A stretch of DNA of 64,000 bases from Mesodorylaimus sp. YZB2_4 (GCA_030248295.1 JASANH010000032.1:79808-143807), one strand, 5' to 3'. Positions 54,270 through 63,787 are shown, counted from the first letter of the stretch. Translations and numbers: made by a program. Notes: generated by a model not told the origin, from the sequence alone.

Positions 54270-54700
54270 TTAGAGTTCGAACACTTCGGAGGAAGTACCT
54301 TTGGGCTCATTCATAGGAGTATTAGGATTTGGCGTGTGTAAGCTGAGGAGTTAGATCTTCGAAAGCGAAGACTCTGGGCTCATAAATACGATAGGATTTA
54401 GGTGTGTACTCGTGTGTAAGTGAGGAGTTCAAATACTTCGGAGGAAGTACCCTTGGGCTCATTCATAGGGACTAGGTAATTGCGTGCTCGTGTGTGAGTG
54501 AGGGAAGTTTGAATCTTCGACAGAGAAGATTCCGGGCTTCTAATACGACAGGGCTTAGGTGTGTGCTCGTGTGTAAGTGAGGAGTTCAAATACTTCGGAG
54601 GAAGTACCTTTGGGCTCATTCATAGGGACTAGGTAGGTGTGTGCTCGTGTGTGAGTGAGGGAAGTTTGAATCTTCGACAGAGAAGATTCCGGGCTTCTAT
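54270..54700 (+). repeat. Leader array: three ~155-bp repeats carrying six hairpins
   Basis: Two hairpin types alternate. ACTTCGGAGGAAGT occurs at 54283, 54434 and 54592. AATCTTCGACAGAGAAGATT occurs at 54512 and 54669, with a variant at 54353 (TCTTCGAAAGCGAAGA). They are separated by GGGCTCATTCATAGGGACT-like and GTGTGTGCTCGTGTGTGAGT-like spacers. The array ends about 140 bp before the ORF1 ATG. Confidence 0.88.
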
Positions 54701-54840
54701 TTGGGTTTCAGTAGAAACTGAGGCTTGGGTTGGGTTTTGAGTTAGTTCGTTTGGGAGCGCTGTAGGTGACCCTCGGGTAGGCCGTGCAGCGTATAACGTG
54801 TGCTTGGAGTGCTTCTGCTCAGATAACAGCCAGTAGCAGG

Positions 54841-56499
54841 ATGGAGGACGAGTGCATGTCAGTGCGAACAGCAGGCACTGCAGCAGGTAGTGGACAGCTG
54901 GCTGGTGCGAGATCGACTGGTCAGGCGTCACCTCAAACGACAGCGAGGACGAAGCGATCGCTGGCTGAAGCAATCGCTACGGCCAGGCGAGGCGATACGG
55001 TGTTGGCGGAGCGGGATATTTCGATGCTGAGTGAGGCGTGCAAGTGGAGCGGCATCGCGAGGCGGCCGGGAGAAGACCGAATTTACATGTTCAAAAGGCT
55101 GATTTGGCGTCGGCTCATCCTGCAGGCGGCCATGGCCAAGTATCCCGAGTATCCTGAGGAAGAAGATGTCCGGAAAGAACAGTTGATGAAAGCGGTGGAT
55201 TTCGAGCGAGCGTTGTTGCAGTTCGGGGAGAAGTTGGAAGCGGACAATCGGCGGTGTTGGGATTTCGGCGAGGAGAAGATCGCTCAGTTGGTGCCACCCA
55301 AACTGGCGAAGCTACGCTTATATGGCTTCCAGGAAGAACTGCCATATTTGATCGCGAACGATGTCGACAGTGGTGACGAGACCGGAGTTGTAGCCAATGG
55401 TGTGCAAGTGGACGATGACTACAGCAGCATGCCGCCGCTAGCGGATCCATTGGGGGACCGAGTACCTGATGAGGATCGCTTGCCGGGCAGTCGGGTGGCA
55501 GCAAATCCAGGCGTGGTGGAGCGAATTGGCGAGGCGGTTGACGGACACGAGGAGATGCCAGCTGTCAATGGTCGAGTGGTCAACGAGCGAGCTAATTGTG
55601 ATCATGCTCAACCAGTGGAGGCGACCAGGATGGGACTGGGCGACCAGTTGCCAGTGGTCAGGCGAAGTGCGCGCATCCAGGAGGGGTGTGACGAAGACGG
55701 GCTGCCAGTAATGGAGCGAAATATTATGACCGAAACCGAGACCGATCAGTTGGGACAAGTGGGCCAGAAGTATGGCGTGCCGATGGTTTCGAGGTCGGGA
55801 CATCCGCTGTCGTTGGGACAAGCGAAGCTGGTGCTATGCCGACGTTTGGCATGCATTGCGATCGCTCAACGGGCGCCTCAACCAGTGGATCGAGAGGACG
55901 TGCAAAAAACGAGGTTGGTCCAGTTTGCGGCGTATCGATCGTTGCTGCGACAAGCGTACCAGGCGGCGGAACGGTCAAACGGGCGATGGTATGTGAACTC
56001 GGAGGAAATCAGTCGGTTGGTGCATCCACTGCTGGACAGGGTAAGTGTTTTCGATATGAAGCTGGAGAGTCCCTTTAGCGACGAGTGGGGTCACGAACCA
56101 GTAGTCGAGCGTGTGGAAGATAGGAGGCCTGGGGTCCTTCGGAGTGGGCCGTATATCAGGAGTGATCCTCACGAAGTAGTGAATGGGCAGAGAGGTCCAG
56201 GTACATCTAAGGATCGCGTGCACCCCAACCAGGGACAAAGACGGGATTATGGTGAGTTAGGTGATGCTGCGATGGGTCGCACGCATACTAATCGTGAGGG
56301 GATAGGAACCCTGGCTAATGGAGTAGTGGAGGACGCAACGTTGGGACACGTGCGGTCTGACCCAGAGCGTAGGCAGGATAGGCCCATGGTGGACGATGCA
56401 GCGAGGGGTCGTGTGCAGTCCAACCCTGAGCTAAGAAGAGGTGTAGTTGCGGACGATGCAGCGGTGGGCCGTGTGCTGTCTGTGCCCCCCCCTGGGTAG
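54841..56499 (+). CDS. ORF1, novel 552-residue protein encoded upstream of gag
   Basis: The ATG at 54841 is the first in a frame that ends TAG at 56497-56499. Two related domains are visible. Domain A (about residues 55-170) and domain B (about 310-410) share a helical pattern with E-D-V-x-K, a phenylalanine/alanine-rich helix (VDFERALLQF and VQFAAYRSLL), a tryptophan-bearing turn, and E-x-I-x-x-L-V-x-P-x-L. They are joined by an acidic linker. The C-terminal 90 residues hold about four degenerate repeats of the type D-D-A-A-x-G-R-V-x-S-x-P-E-x-R. No known family was recognised, and there is no zinc knuckle or hydrophobic segment. It lies in the transcript where the N-terminus of Gag would be and may be a Gag extension or an accessory protein. 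It meets gag at a C8 run. Confidence 0.8.
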   Translation: MEDECMSVRTAGTAAGSGQLAGARSTGQASPQTTARTKRSLAEAIATARRGDTVLAERDISMLSEACKWSGIARRPGEDRIYMFKRLIWRRLILQAAMAKYPEYPEEEDVRKEQLMKAVDFERALLQFGEKLEADNRRCWDFGEEKIAQLVPPKLAKLRLYGFQEELPYLIANDVDSGDETGVVANGVQVDDDYSSMPPLADPLGDRVPDEDRLPGSRVAANPGVVERIGEAVDGHEEMPAVNGRVVNERANCDHAQPVEATRMGLGDQLPVVRRSARIQEGCDEDGLPVMERNIMTETETDQLGQVGQKYGVPMVSRSGHPLSLGQAKLVLCRRLACIAIAQRAPQPVDREDVQKTRLVQFAAYRSLLRQAYQAAERSNGRWYVNSEEISRLVHPLLDRVSVFDMKLESPFSDEWGHEPVVERVEDRRPGVLRSGPYIRSDPHEVVNGQRGPGTSKDRVHPNQGQRRDYGELGDAAMGRTHTNREGIGTLANGVVEDATLGHVRSDPERRQDRPMVDDAARGRVQSNPELRRGVVADDAAVGRVLSVPPPG

Positions 56500-58078
56500 T
56501 GGGAGCGGAGATAGTTCAGTGGCCGAGACATTGGTTCGGATGCAACGGGAGCGAGAAGAAATGCAGAGACGGTATGAGGCAATCCACCAACGGATGGAGC
56601 AAGAATTGCGAACGGTTAGCGAGGAAGCAAAGATTCGGGCCGAGAATGAGCGACGCAGTCGTGTAGAAGAGCGAGCTGCGCTGGAACGGACCTATCAACG
56701 AGAGTTGGCAGCCGCGGTAGCAAGGATGGAACGAGCAACACACGAACGAGTGGCGGCAGCACCAGTTGGACAAGATGCAAAACGGACGGTGGCCGAAAGG
56801 CTGGACGGGCGGTTTCCCGCTGGCACCTATGTGAGAGGGCTGCTGAATCGAGCCAGAGCAGTGCCTGACTTGGTGCAAGGCGAGCAATATACGGAGGAAG
56901 GCGACGACATCAACATCCAGTTGAATCAGAACGATTTGCGATTTCTTGGGACGCTGCGGGTACAAGAATTCAACGGCAACCCACCATTGCGGTTCGATGT
57001 GTGGCTCAAAGATTTTTTCGAGGCAACGTCAGCGTGTTCAGCTCAATTGAAGACGTATGCGTTCAGGCGGGCACTCAGGGACATGCCGGCAGCCAGGTAC
57101 GGTACGTTCAGTGTGGCGGTCAAGGCATCGTTCAAGTCGACAGTGGAAATGTTAATGCTGACCCAATTGGGGATGATCAATATCGAGAAGGCAGAGGACG
57201 ACTTCCGGGCATGCTACCAACGGCAAGGAGAAAACGCTCAACAATTTTACGATCAGTTGGAGGTATTGTGGAGTCGATGTCAGACGCCGCACAATATGGG
57301 CGATAAGGAGAGAAGAATCCACGAACAGTTCCTTAAGGGAATGAAGCCACAATTCAAATCGTGGGTGATGACGAAATTTCCGGAGTCGGGCGTGGACATG
57401 TTGGACTTGGTTCAATTCGTGCAGCGGCTGGAAGAACAAGAGAAACACGAAGTTTTCGATCGAAACCGTAAGTACAATTACAGCGCCCAGGGTGGTCAAG
57501 TGTACAAGTCGAGGGATGCAAAGCAAGACGAAGATGAGCAAGAACGTGCGCTGCGGTTGGACAAAGAAGTGATCAGGCGGAAACAGGCGCAGGCGGCCAA
57601 AATGCTTCATTGGTCGGCCGAGCCACCAGATAAAGACGATGGAGAACTGATTCGTTGGGATGACGTGCCAGTAGCGGGTGTGGTCGATGGCGACTACGAG
57701 GATGAAGAGCTGATCCGGGCAAGTGTCAATGCGATAGCCGAAATTAAGAACGGGCGACCTCCATGGCACAAGTTCGAGCAGAAAGGAGAAGAAAAACGGC
57801 AGTGGACCAATGGTCAAAACGAGAAGCGGGACCCGCAATTCAAGCGGGACTACAGCAATGATCCGTGCTACACGTGTGGCGAGTTGGGCCATTGGGGCCG
57901 CTACTGCCCACTAATAGACGAAGTTCGGCAAATAACAAAGGCGCTATGGAAAGAAAGTGGAAGAAAGCCGACCAAGCAAGAGATTGCGGATGTGTGGCTC
58001 GGGCAGACTAAACCGAGGACAGACAAATCACCAGTGGTCGCTATTTCGGTTGGAGAAGATCAGACGCCGACCGCGTGA
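56456..58078 (+). CDS. gag: Gag (capsid and nucleocapsid) of the Ty3/Gypsy element
   Basis: The frame is open from 56447. ATGs occur at 56456 (overlapping ORF1) and 56540 (41 bases past the ORF1 stop). It starts with an Arg/Glu-rich coiled coil (about residues 25-100), then a capsid-type helical domain around L-R-V-Q-E-F-N-G-N-P-P and F-D-V-W-L-K-D-F-F (Ty3/Gypsy retrotransposon-gag fold), and an acidic linker. One CCHC knuckle, CYTCGELGHWGRYC (57866-57907), lies near the C-terminus. The product would assemble the particle and package RNA. It ends at a UGA, after which the same frame continues into pol without another stop. How it is translated after ORF1 (re-initiation, +1 shift at C8, or fusion in other copies) is open. 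Confidence 0.9.
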   Translation: MQRWAVCCLCPPLGSGSGDSSVAETLVRMQREREEMQRRYEAIHQRMEQELRTVSEEAKIRAENERRSRVEERAALERTYQRELAAAVARMERATHERVAAAPVGQDAKRTVAERLDGRFPAGTYVRGLLNRARAVPDLVQGEQYTEEGDDINIQLNQNDLRFLGTLRVQEFNGNPPLRFDVWLKDFFEATSACSAQLKTYAFRRALRDMPAARYGTFSVAVKASFKSTVEMLMLTQLGMINIEKAEDDFRACYQRQGENAQQFYDQLEVLWSRCQTPHNMGDKERRIHEQFLKGMKPQFKSWVMTKFPESGVDMLDLVQFVQRLEEQEKHEVFDRNRKYNYSAQGGQVYKSRDAKQDEDEQERALRLDKEVIRRKQAQAAKMLHWSAEPPDKDDGELIRWDDVPVAGVVDGDYEDEELIRASVNAIAEIKNGRPPWHKFEQKGEEKRQWTNGQNEKRDPQFKRDYSNDPCYTCGELGHWGRYCPLIDEVRQITKALWKESGRKPTKQEIADVWLGQTKPRTDKSPVVAISVGEDQTPTA

Positions 58079-61000
58079 GGGTGCGCGGGCGCGCCTGGTG
58101 TGACTGGTAAACTTTCGGATACTGGTCAACTGGCGTGCCCAACCCCGAGCGGCGAGGGGAAAGCCAATGGCGTCGAGGTCAAATCAGTGCGTACAGTGGT
58201 GGAGTCAAGCGTACAGTGTGACGATAGTGTGGATTTGGAACGAGAATTGGTCAAAGCAACGGCTGACGAACAGGGTAGTGGTAAGCAGGGTGGTGATACT
58301 GGGAACCTTGGTTTGGAGGGTAGTGTCGCAGATGCTACAGCAAACTCCTTGGTTCTGCGGTTGCCAAATAATATGCCAGAACGGGAGAAGGTCCAAACCC
58401 TGTCAAGGTTCTTCAAAATCAACCCTGAGGAGGTGGAAGCTATGTCCATACCCTATGATACGTGGAATAGGCCAATTGCGAGGGTGACCAGGGTACATCT
58501 AATCGAAGTGCAGTCGATGTACGGCGAACCGGTCTGTGTCATGCTGGACACAGGCGCGGAGCTGTCGATGGTCAGTCCAGTGGCATTAGCAAAGCTGCAA
58601 GGAGTCAAGGACGTGAAGGAAATTTGCTATATGGATCCAGCCAACGCGATCAATAGTGCGAGTGGTCACGATATGCGAATATTGGGCAGTGCGATAGTCA
58701 AGTTCAAAATCGAGGGCGTGGCATCAGCACCGGTAATGGTTTTGGTCACAGACAATATGGATTTCGAATTCGTGGCTGGACTCGGACTAATCGAGCAGTG
58801 CAAGATGCAATGCAATTTCGAGAAGAAGGTGATCAAGTTTCAAGCGGAACCATGGAATGGAATCGAGGTGAGGTACACTCAACGCGGTTCAGGGCAGGCG
58901 TCAAGCTTGTTTGTGAAAGCGGACACCTACCTGCCACCAAGATCTGAGGCAGTAGTAGAGTGTAGAGTGCCACCTGCGATCAAAACGGAATTGGCAACGG
59001 TTCACGAGTGCCAGTGGCGAGAACCACAGCGAGGATGGCGGCCATTCATGTTACCAAGAGGTGTGATCAAAGCGGAGCGAGAAGATGGCGTGAGGACGGC
59101 CAAAGTGGTCATTGTCAATCCAACAGCGTCAGGTTTTCGGCTCAAGCGAGGAACAGCAATTGGGCGAGTGGAGGAACTACAAGTGTCAAGGGCAAGCGAA
59201 TCAGTTATTGGGATAGACAATTCGGCGCAGGGATTGCCGAGTGGGTTGGTCTGCTCATCACAGACTGATGCCAAAGGTGATTTCGGCCAGGACGAGCAAG
59301 GCGGACTCAAGAGCATTGGTGTCCAAGTGCGAGGCGATTATCCAGTCGAGGTGGACAAGGAGTCAGCAGTGCGTATCGAGAAATTGGCCAGGTTGTTGAA
59401 GAAACCACCTGATTTGGCCATGGACGATTGGGGCAAGTTGGTCAAGTGCGTGTTGGCGAACAACGATGTATTCGCGTTCAGTTTGAAAGAATTGACGGGA
59501 ACAACATGGGCGAAGCATCAAATCGATACGGGCGATGCACCACCAGTTCGGAACAAAATGCGAAGAATAATCGAAGCGCACAAGGATGTGGTCAAGGCTC
59601 AAGTGGACGAATATTTGGAGCTGGGGTGGATAGTGCCATCAAGGTCCCCCTGGGCTACGAATGTGGTATTGGTAAAGAAAAAAGAAGGTACGTGGCGAGT
59701 CTGTTTGGACTATCGACCAGTCAACAAGGTGACGAAGAAGGATGCGTATCGGTTGCTCAATATCAACGAGATGTTGGACGCGATGCAAGGATCGAGGGTC
59801 TTCACGGTTTTGGACATGATGTGCGGCTACAATCAAGTGCCAATGGACCCGAAATCGCAGGAGAAGACGGCGTTCTACACACCATTCGGGTGTTACGAGT
59901 GGACAAGAGCAAGTTTTGGGCTATGCAATATGCCCGCGGAATATCAAAGGTTGGTCGATATGCTGCTGGCGGGGATCGAGTGGTTGTACGTGCTGGCATA
60001 TATCGACGACATCATCATCTACAGTAAGTCAGTGGACGAGCATGTTGGGCATTTGGAAGCGGTTTTTGGGCGGTTGCGAGAAGCGAATTTGAAGTTGAAA
60101 CCGAAGAAGTGCGTGATCGGATGCGGGAGCTTGGAGTATCTCGGGCATCGAATCGATTCAACTGGTTGCCGACCATTGAGCGACAAGGTGGAAGAAATAC
60201 GAAATTACCCCGTGCCCCAGTCATGCGAAGAAGTGCATTCGTTTCTTGGATTGGCCGGCTATTATCGGAAGTTTTTGGTCAATTATGCGGACAGAAGTAG
60301 GAGACTTCGCGAATTGACGAGGAAAGATGCGGTGTTCGAATGGACAGCGGAGAGGCAGGAAGAATTCGATTATTTGAGGCGGGCATTGACCGAAGATCCC
60401 GTGCTCAGGTACCCAAATTTTGATTTGCCATTCGTGCTAAGTACGGACGCGTCAGGGTATGGGATTGGAGCGGTATTGGAGCAATATGAGCCGTCGGAAC
60501 CGAACAAGCGATGGATGGTGCATTGCGTTTCAAGAGCCCTCAACCCAGCGGAGACGAGATACTGCACAACGGATAGGGAGTGCCTGGCCATTTATTGGGG
60601 CATCTTGCAGTATCGACATTATTTGCTTGGAAGAAAATTCGAGGTTAAGACGGATCATCAGTGTCTGCTAGCATGGCAACGCGATCAGGACATGCAGGGA
60701 CGTAGAGGAAAATGGTTGGCTCAGCTGCAAGAATACGATTTCGATATTCACTATCAACGGGGTAAGGACAATGTGGTACCTGATTTGCTATCGCGTTGGC
60801 CTGGCATGCAAGCCGAAGGCAACCGAGGCGAGCAAGAAGTCAAGATCAAGCCCAGAGAAATCGAATGCGGTGCGTGTCAGACCAAGACCAGACAAGTGGA
60901 TGAGACGGCCGAATGTAAAGAAGACAACGACGAAGAGCAGTGTCAATGGGATGATAGTCGGTTTTGGTTCCTGGACCCATATCTCAACGCCCTGGTAGCA

Positions 61001-63157
61001 GTAAGTGACTGTGGGGTTGTGTGTCTAGGAGAGGGGACTGAAAGTGACCATGTAGGCAAGGAAAGCGAGACCAGAGGTATGGTCAGTTGGGGATTGTCGT
61101 ATGATCCGGCTGTATGGGGAGACTTGGAGCTGTCTGAGGGGACCGAGTGGGATAGGAGTTCTTTTAGCCCCACCCTTACCCCCTCAACGATTCTTCGAGT
61201 GCCTTCAGAGTGGTCAAGGGACATCAATAGCGAGGCAGTCCAACGAGAGATTGGAAAAGACGTGCTGACGGGTCAAGCGTATCCAAAGCCAGGGCTCGTG
61301 GATCGAATTGAGGCAAGGTTTGGTGCGATCCAAGGCCTAGAAGACGAAGCCGAAGAATCGGAAGGAGAACAAGAATTGGTCGACGAACATATATCGGACG
61401 GTCAAGACCAATGGGACGAACAACGGCAAGTGGCGATCTTGGCATCGGATTTGTTCAGTATCATGCCAGAACCAATCACGATGGCCAAAATGCAGCTACA
61501 CGACCGGGAATTGCAAGAAATATGCTTCGATTTGGGCAATGCAAAAAACGGGCGAGGTCAGTATTATTATTTGGATCGAGACGGCGTATTGAGGATCGAT
61601 TGGGTGAAACCCAATGATGCGCTTGGACGAGTATACCGACGGGTTGTTGCGCCAGCTGGGCTGCGGGCATTGATCTTTGATGTCGCGCACACGCGTGGTG
61701 GGCACCCTGGGTTTGGACGGCTGTTGGAAAGTATTAGAAGGCATTATTTTTGGCCAACGATGAGGAAAGACTTGCAACGGTGGATCGAGGCGTGTCAAGA
61801 CTGTGCAATGCGAAAGCAGAAGCAGGGAGCTGGACAACCACCGCTGGCACCTCTTCCAATTGTGGGTGCCTTCGAACGGGTTGCAATCGATATGGTCGGA
61901 CCATTACCAACGACGGTCAAAGGCAACAAGTACGTATGCGTGTTGGTGGACTCAAGGACGAAGCAAGTCGAGCTACACGCGTGTGCGGACATGAAAGCGG
62001 AGACAGTGGCTGATTTCGTGGTGCAATGGATATCGCGCTATGGGGTCATGCGGACACTGTTATCAGATCAAGGTGCGAATTTCTGTGGTACGGTAATGAA
62101 GTCAGTTTGCGAGGCGTTTGGGATCGACAAGAAGAGAACATCATCTTATCACCCACAAACGAACGGTGCGTGCGAGGCGTATAACAAGCAATTGGGCGAT
62201 GAACTGTACTTCTACACGCGAGAAATTCCGGACGAATGGGACAACTGGTTGCCAATTTTCGCAATGCATCATCGGTTTGCGGTCCATACAACAACGGGAG
62301 AGACGCCTTATTTGCTTATGTTTGGACGAGAGGGGTTAGATCCACTAACTGCCTTGTTCAAAGAAGGCTCTCACGATGGTCCAGTGGTACCAGCAAGCGA
62401 TGTAGAATATGTGCAGAAGTTGAAAGAACGGATGGCAACGGTGGACGAAATGGTCTACCAAAGGATGGTCGAACAACAGGAGCGGATGAAGGTGTTGTAC
62501 GATAAGTCGGCCAGGACGACGACGGCATTTGGTAAGGGCGACTTGGTATTCGTGAGAAACCAAGCTACCAGACCGGGGGTGTGTAAAAAGCATCGTCCGA
62601 GGTGGCTGGGGCCTTACGAAATACTGGACGTGCTCTCACCATACAATGTGGTGATCAAGTTTGCGGGGCGAGTCGATAGTTCACCATGGATCGTCAGTGT
62701 GGCGAGACTGAGTCGGTGGAAACGAACGGCGCCAGAAGAGATTTCAAAGGCAAATGAGTTGGGATCGGGCGAGTCGGCGGTGAAAGAACGTAGTCAAGCG
62801 ATGAAGGGACGGCCAACGAAAGAAGTCTTTCGACCTTCAGTGGTAGACGTGAGTGGCTTGATGAGAAAACCTGATCCTGAGTGGGTTTGGGCTAGGAGGT
62901 CCAGGGGACATCCATATTGGCCGGCCAGGGTGATAGCTGGCAAGGAAGTGAATGAGGAGGAGATACCGGGCTATCGATGGGTGCGATTTTTCGGGGAAGA
63001 ACTGATGAAGTTGGGTGCGGTCCGGGTTCCTTTGGGAGCGCTGGCGCCATATGAGGAAGCGAGGCATGAACACAGGCATGGGGGAGACATCGAGCTGGAG
63101 CGGGCTATATTCGAGATCGAGTCCGCCATGGGTCTCCTGCCATCGTGTTCTCTCTAA
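58079..63157 (+). CDS. pol: Pol polyprotein: protease, RT, RNase H, integrase and C-terminal PWWP-like domain
   Basis: An open frame of 1692 codons in the gag frame, directly after the gag UGA, ending TAA. Protease D-T-G-A is at 58547-58558. RT has the L-D-Y-R-P-V-N block and the Y-I-D-D active site at 59999-60010. RNase H starts near 60440 with the S-T-D-A-S-G block. About 220 acidic, Trp-containing residues (60815-61470) are inserted before integrase. Integrase has an HHCC zinc domain (H-T-R-G-G-H from about 61687; C-Q-D-C near 61794) and a DDE core with I-D-M near 61888, S-D-Q-G near 62065 and N-G-A-C-E-A-Y near 62161. The tail (about 62875-63140) aligns with PWWP domains: W-V-W-A-R, then H-P-Y-W-P-A-R-V (62909-62932), R-F-F-G-E, and L-x-P-Y-E-E. 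All catalytic residues are present. Expression probably needs UGA readthrough. Confidence 0.95.
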   Translation, partial: GCAGAPGVTGKLSDTGQLACPTPSGEGKANGVEVKSVRTVVESSVQCDDSVDLERELVKATADEQGSGKQGGDTGNLGLEGSVADATANSLVLRLPNNMPEREKVQTLSRFFKINPEEVEAMSIPYDTWNRPIARVTRVHLIEVQSMYGEPVCVMLDTGAELSMVSPVALAKLQGVKDVKEICYMDPANAINSASGHDMRILGSAIVKFKIEGVASAPVMVLVTDNMDFEFVAGLGLIEQCKMQCNFEKKVIKFQAEPWNGIEVRYTQRGSGQASSLFVKADTYLPPRSEAVVECRVPPAIKTELATVHECQWREPQRGWRPFMLPRGVIKAEREDGVRTAKVVIVNPTASGFRLKRGTAIGRVEELQVSRASESVIGIDNSAQGLPSGLVCSSQTDAKGDFGQDEQGGLKSIGVQVRGDYPVEVDKESAVRIEKLARLLKKPPDLAMDDWGKLVKCVLANNDVFAFSLKELTGTTWAKHQIDTGDAPPVRNKMRRIIEAHKDVVKAQVDEYLELGWIVPSRSPWATNVVLVKKKEGTWRVCLDYRPVNKVTKKDAYRLLNINEMLDAMQGSRVFTVLDMMCGYNQVPMDPKSQEKTAFYTPFGCYEWTRASFGLCNMPAEYQRLVDMLLAGIEWLYVLAYIDDIIIYSKSVDEHVGHLEAVFGRLREANLKLKPKKCVIGCGSLEYLGHRIDSTGCRPLSDKVEEIRNYPVPQSCEEVHSFLGLAGYYRKFLVNYADRSRRLRELTRKDAVFEWTAERQEEFDYLRRALTEDPVLRYPNFDLPFVLSTDASGYGIGAVLEQYEPSEPNKRWMVHCVSRALNPAETRYCTTDRECLAIYWGILQYRHYLLGRKFEVKTDHQCLLAWQRDQDMQGRRGKWLAQLQEYDFDIHYQRGKDNVVPDLLSRWPGMQAEGNRGEQEVKIKPREIECGACQTKTRQVDETAECKEDNDEEQCQWDDSRFWFLDPYLNALVAVSDCGVVCLGEGTESDHVGKESETRGMVSWGLSYDPAVWGDLELSEGTEWDRSSFSPTLTPSTILRVPSEWSRDINSEAVQREIGKDVLTGQAYPKPGLVDRIEARFGAIQGLEDEAEESEGEQELVDEHISDGQDQWDEQRQVAILASDLFSIMPEPITMAKMQLHDRELQEICFDLGNAKNGRGQYYYLDRDGVLRIDWVKPNDALGRVYRRVVAPAGLRALIFDVAHTRGGHPGFGRLLESIRRHYFWPTMRKDLQRWIEACQDCAMRKQKQGAGQPPLAPLPIVGAFERVAIDMVGPLPTTVKGNKYVCVLVDSRTKQVELHACADMKAETVADFVVQWISRYGVMRTLLSDQGANFCGTVMKSVCEAFGIDKKRTSSYHPQTNGACEAYNKQLGDELYFYTREIPDEWDNWLPIFAMHHRFAVHTTTGETPYLLMFGREGLDPLTALFKEGSHDGPVVPASDVEYVQKLKERMATVDEMVYQRMVEQQERMKVLYDKSARTTTAFGKGDLVFVRNQATRPGVCKKHRPRWLGPYEILDVLSPYNVVIKFAGRVDSSPWIVSVARLSRWKRTAPEEISKANELGSGESAVKERSQAMKGRPTKEVFRPSVVDVSGLMRKPDPEWVWARRSRGHPYWPARVIAGKEVNEEEIPGYRWVRFFGEELMKLGAVRVPLGALAPYEEARHEHRHGGDIELERAIFEIESAMGLLPSCSL

Positions 63158-63787
63158 AGGGGGGAAGGGAATGAGTGGAATGGAGCCAGTCAGCTTTTCT
63201 ATCGTGGCCGTCTACCATACAAAATTTTTGCTGACTTGGCTATGAAATTCCGCTCTCTTGCTCTATGAATAGCACTCGGCGAGGCCAAAATGACAATCAA
63301 AGTGCTATATCTGATTTTTCCAGAGCAATGCCTCTCCTACAGCTTGCCTTGCACCGACGTATCCAGATGGAGCGGGGATGGTTTCGTCTTTTGCCCGATC
63401 TGCGTATGCGTGTGGACCTGCTCAACACTAGTCACGTTCGACTTTGTATTTTCGTGCGCCTAACGGGGCTGCGGCTGACCCTGCGCCTGCAAGGACGGCT
63501 GGTCGTATGATCCATTTCGCGTCTGATAGCGACGGCGAGCGGTTGGCCTAGCGGTGGCATTCATTGGACGTTGTTTTGTTACGAACTTTTGAATTAGTCG
63601 AACGGCTAAATTGTAGCCTGAACGATTTTGGTGGGCAATTCGAATTTTGGTAACTTCGAAAATTCAAATTATTGAATAGTTTTGTGGAGGTGTGGACGCC
63701 TCATTGACATTGGGACATCGGACTTGACGATTTGTGGGGTGTGGACGCCCATTGAGGAACTGTCGAGTCGGCGGTGGTAAGAACAGG
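63158..63787 (+). other. Non-coding gap between pol and the downstream ORF
   Basis: It contains a TTTTTCCAG acceptor-like site near 63325 and a duplicated GTGTGGACGCC motif (about 63692 and 63739). No LTR-like copy of 53744-54092 is present. An 80-codon ORF at 63265-63510 has no recognisable feature. Confidence 0.4.

Noticed and set aside
55115-57892. Long minus-strand ORFs opposite ORF1 and gag (up to 246 codons)
   Set aside because: They are shadows of GC-rich coding sequence on the plus strand, with no initiation context or motifs.
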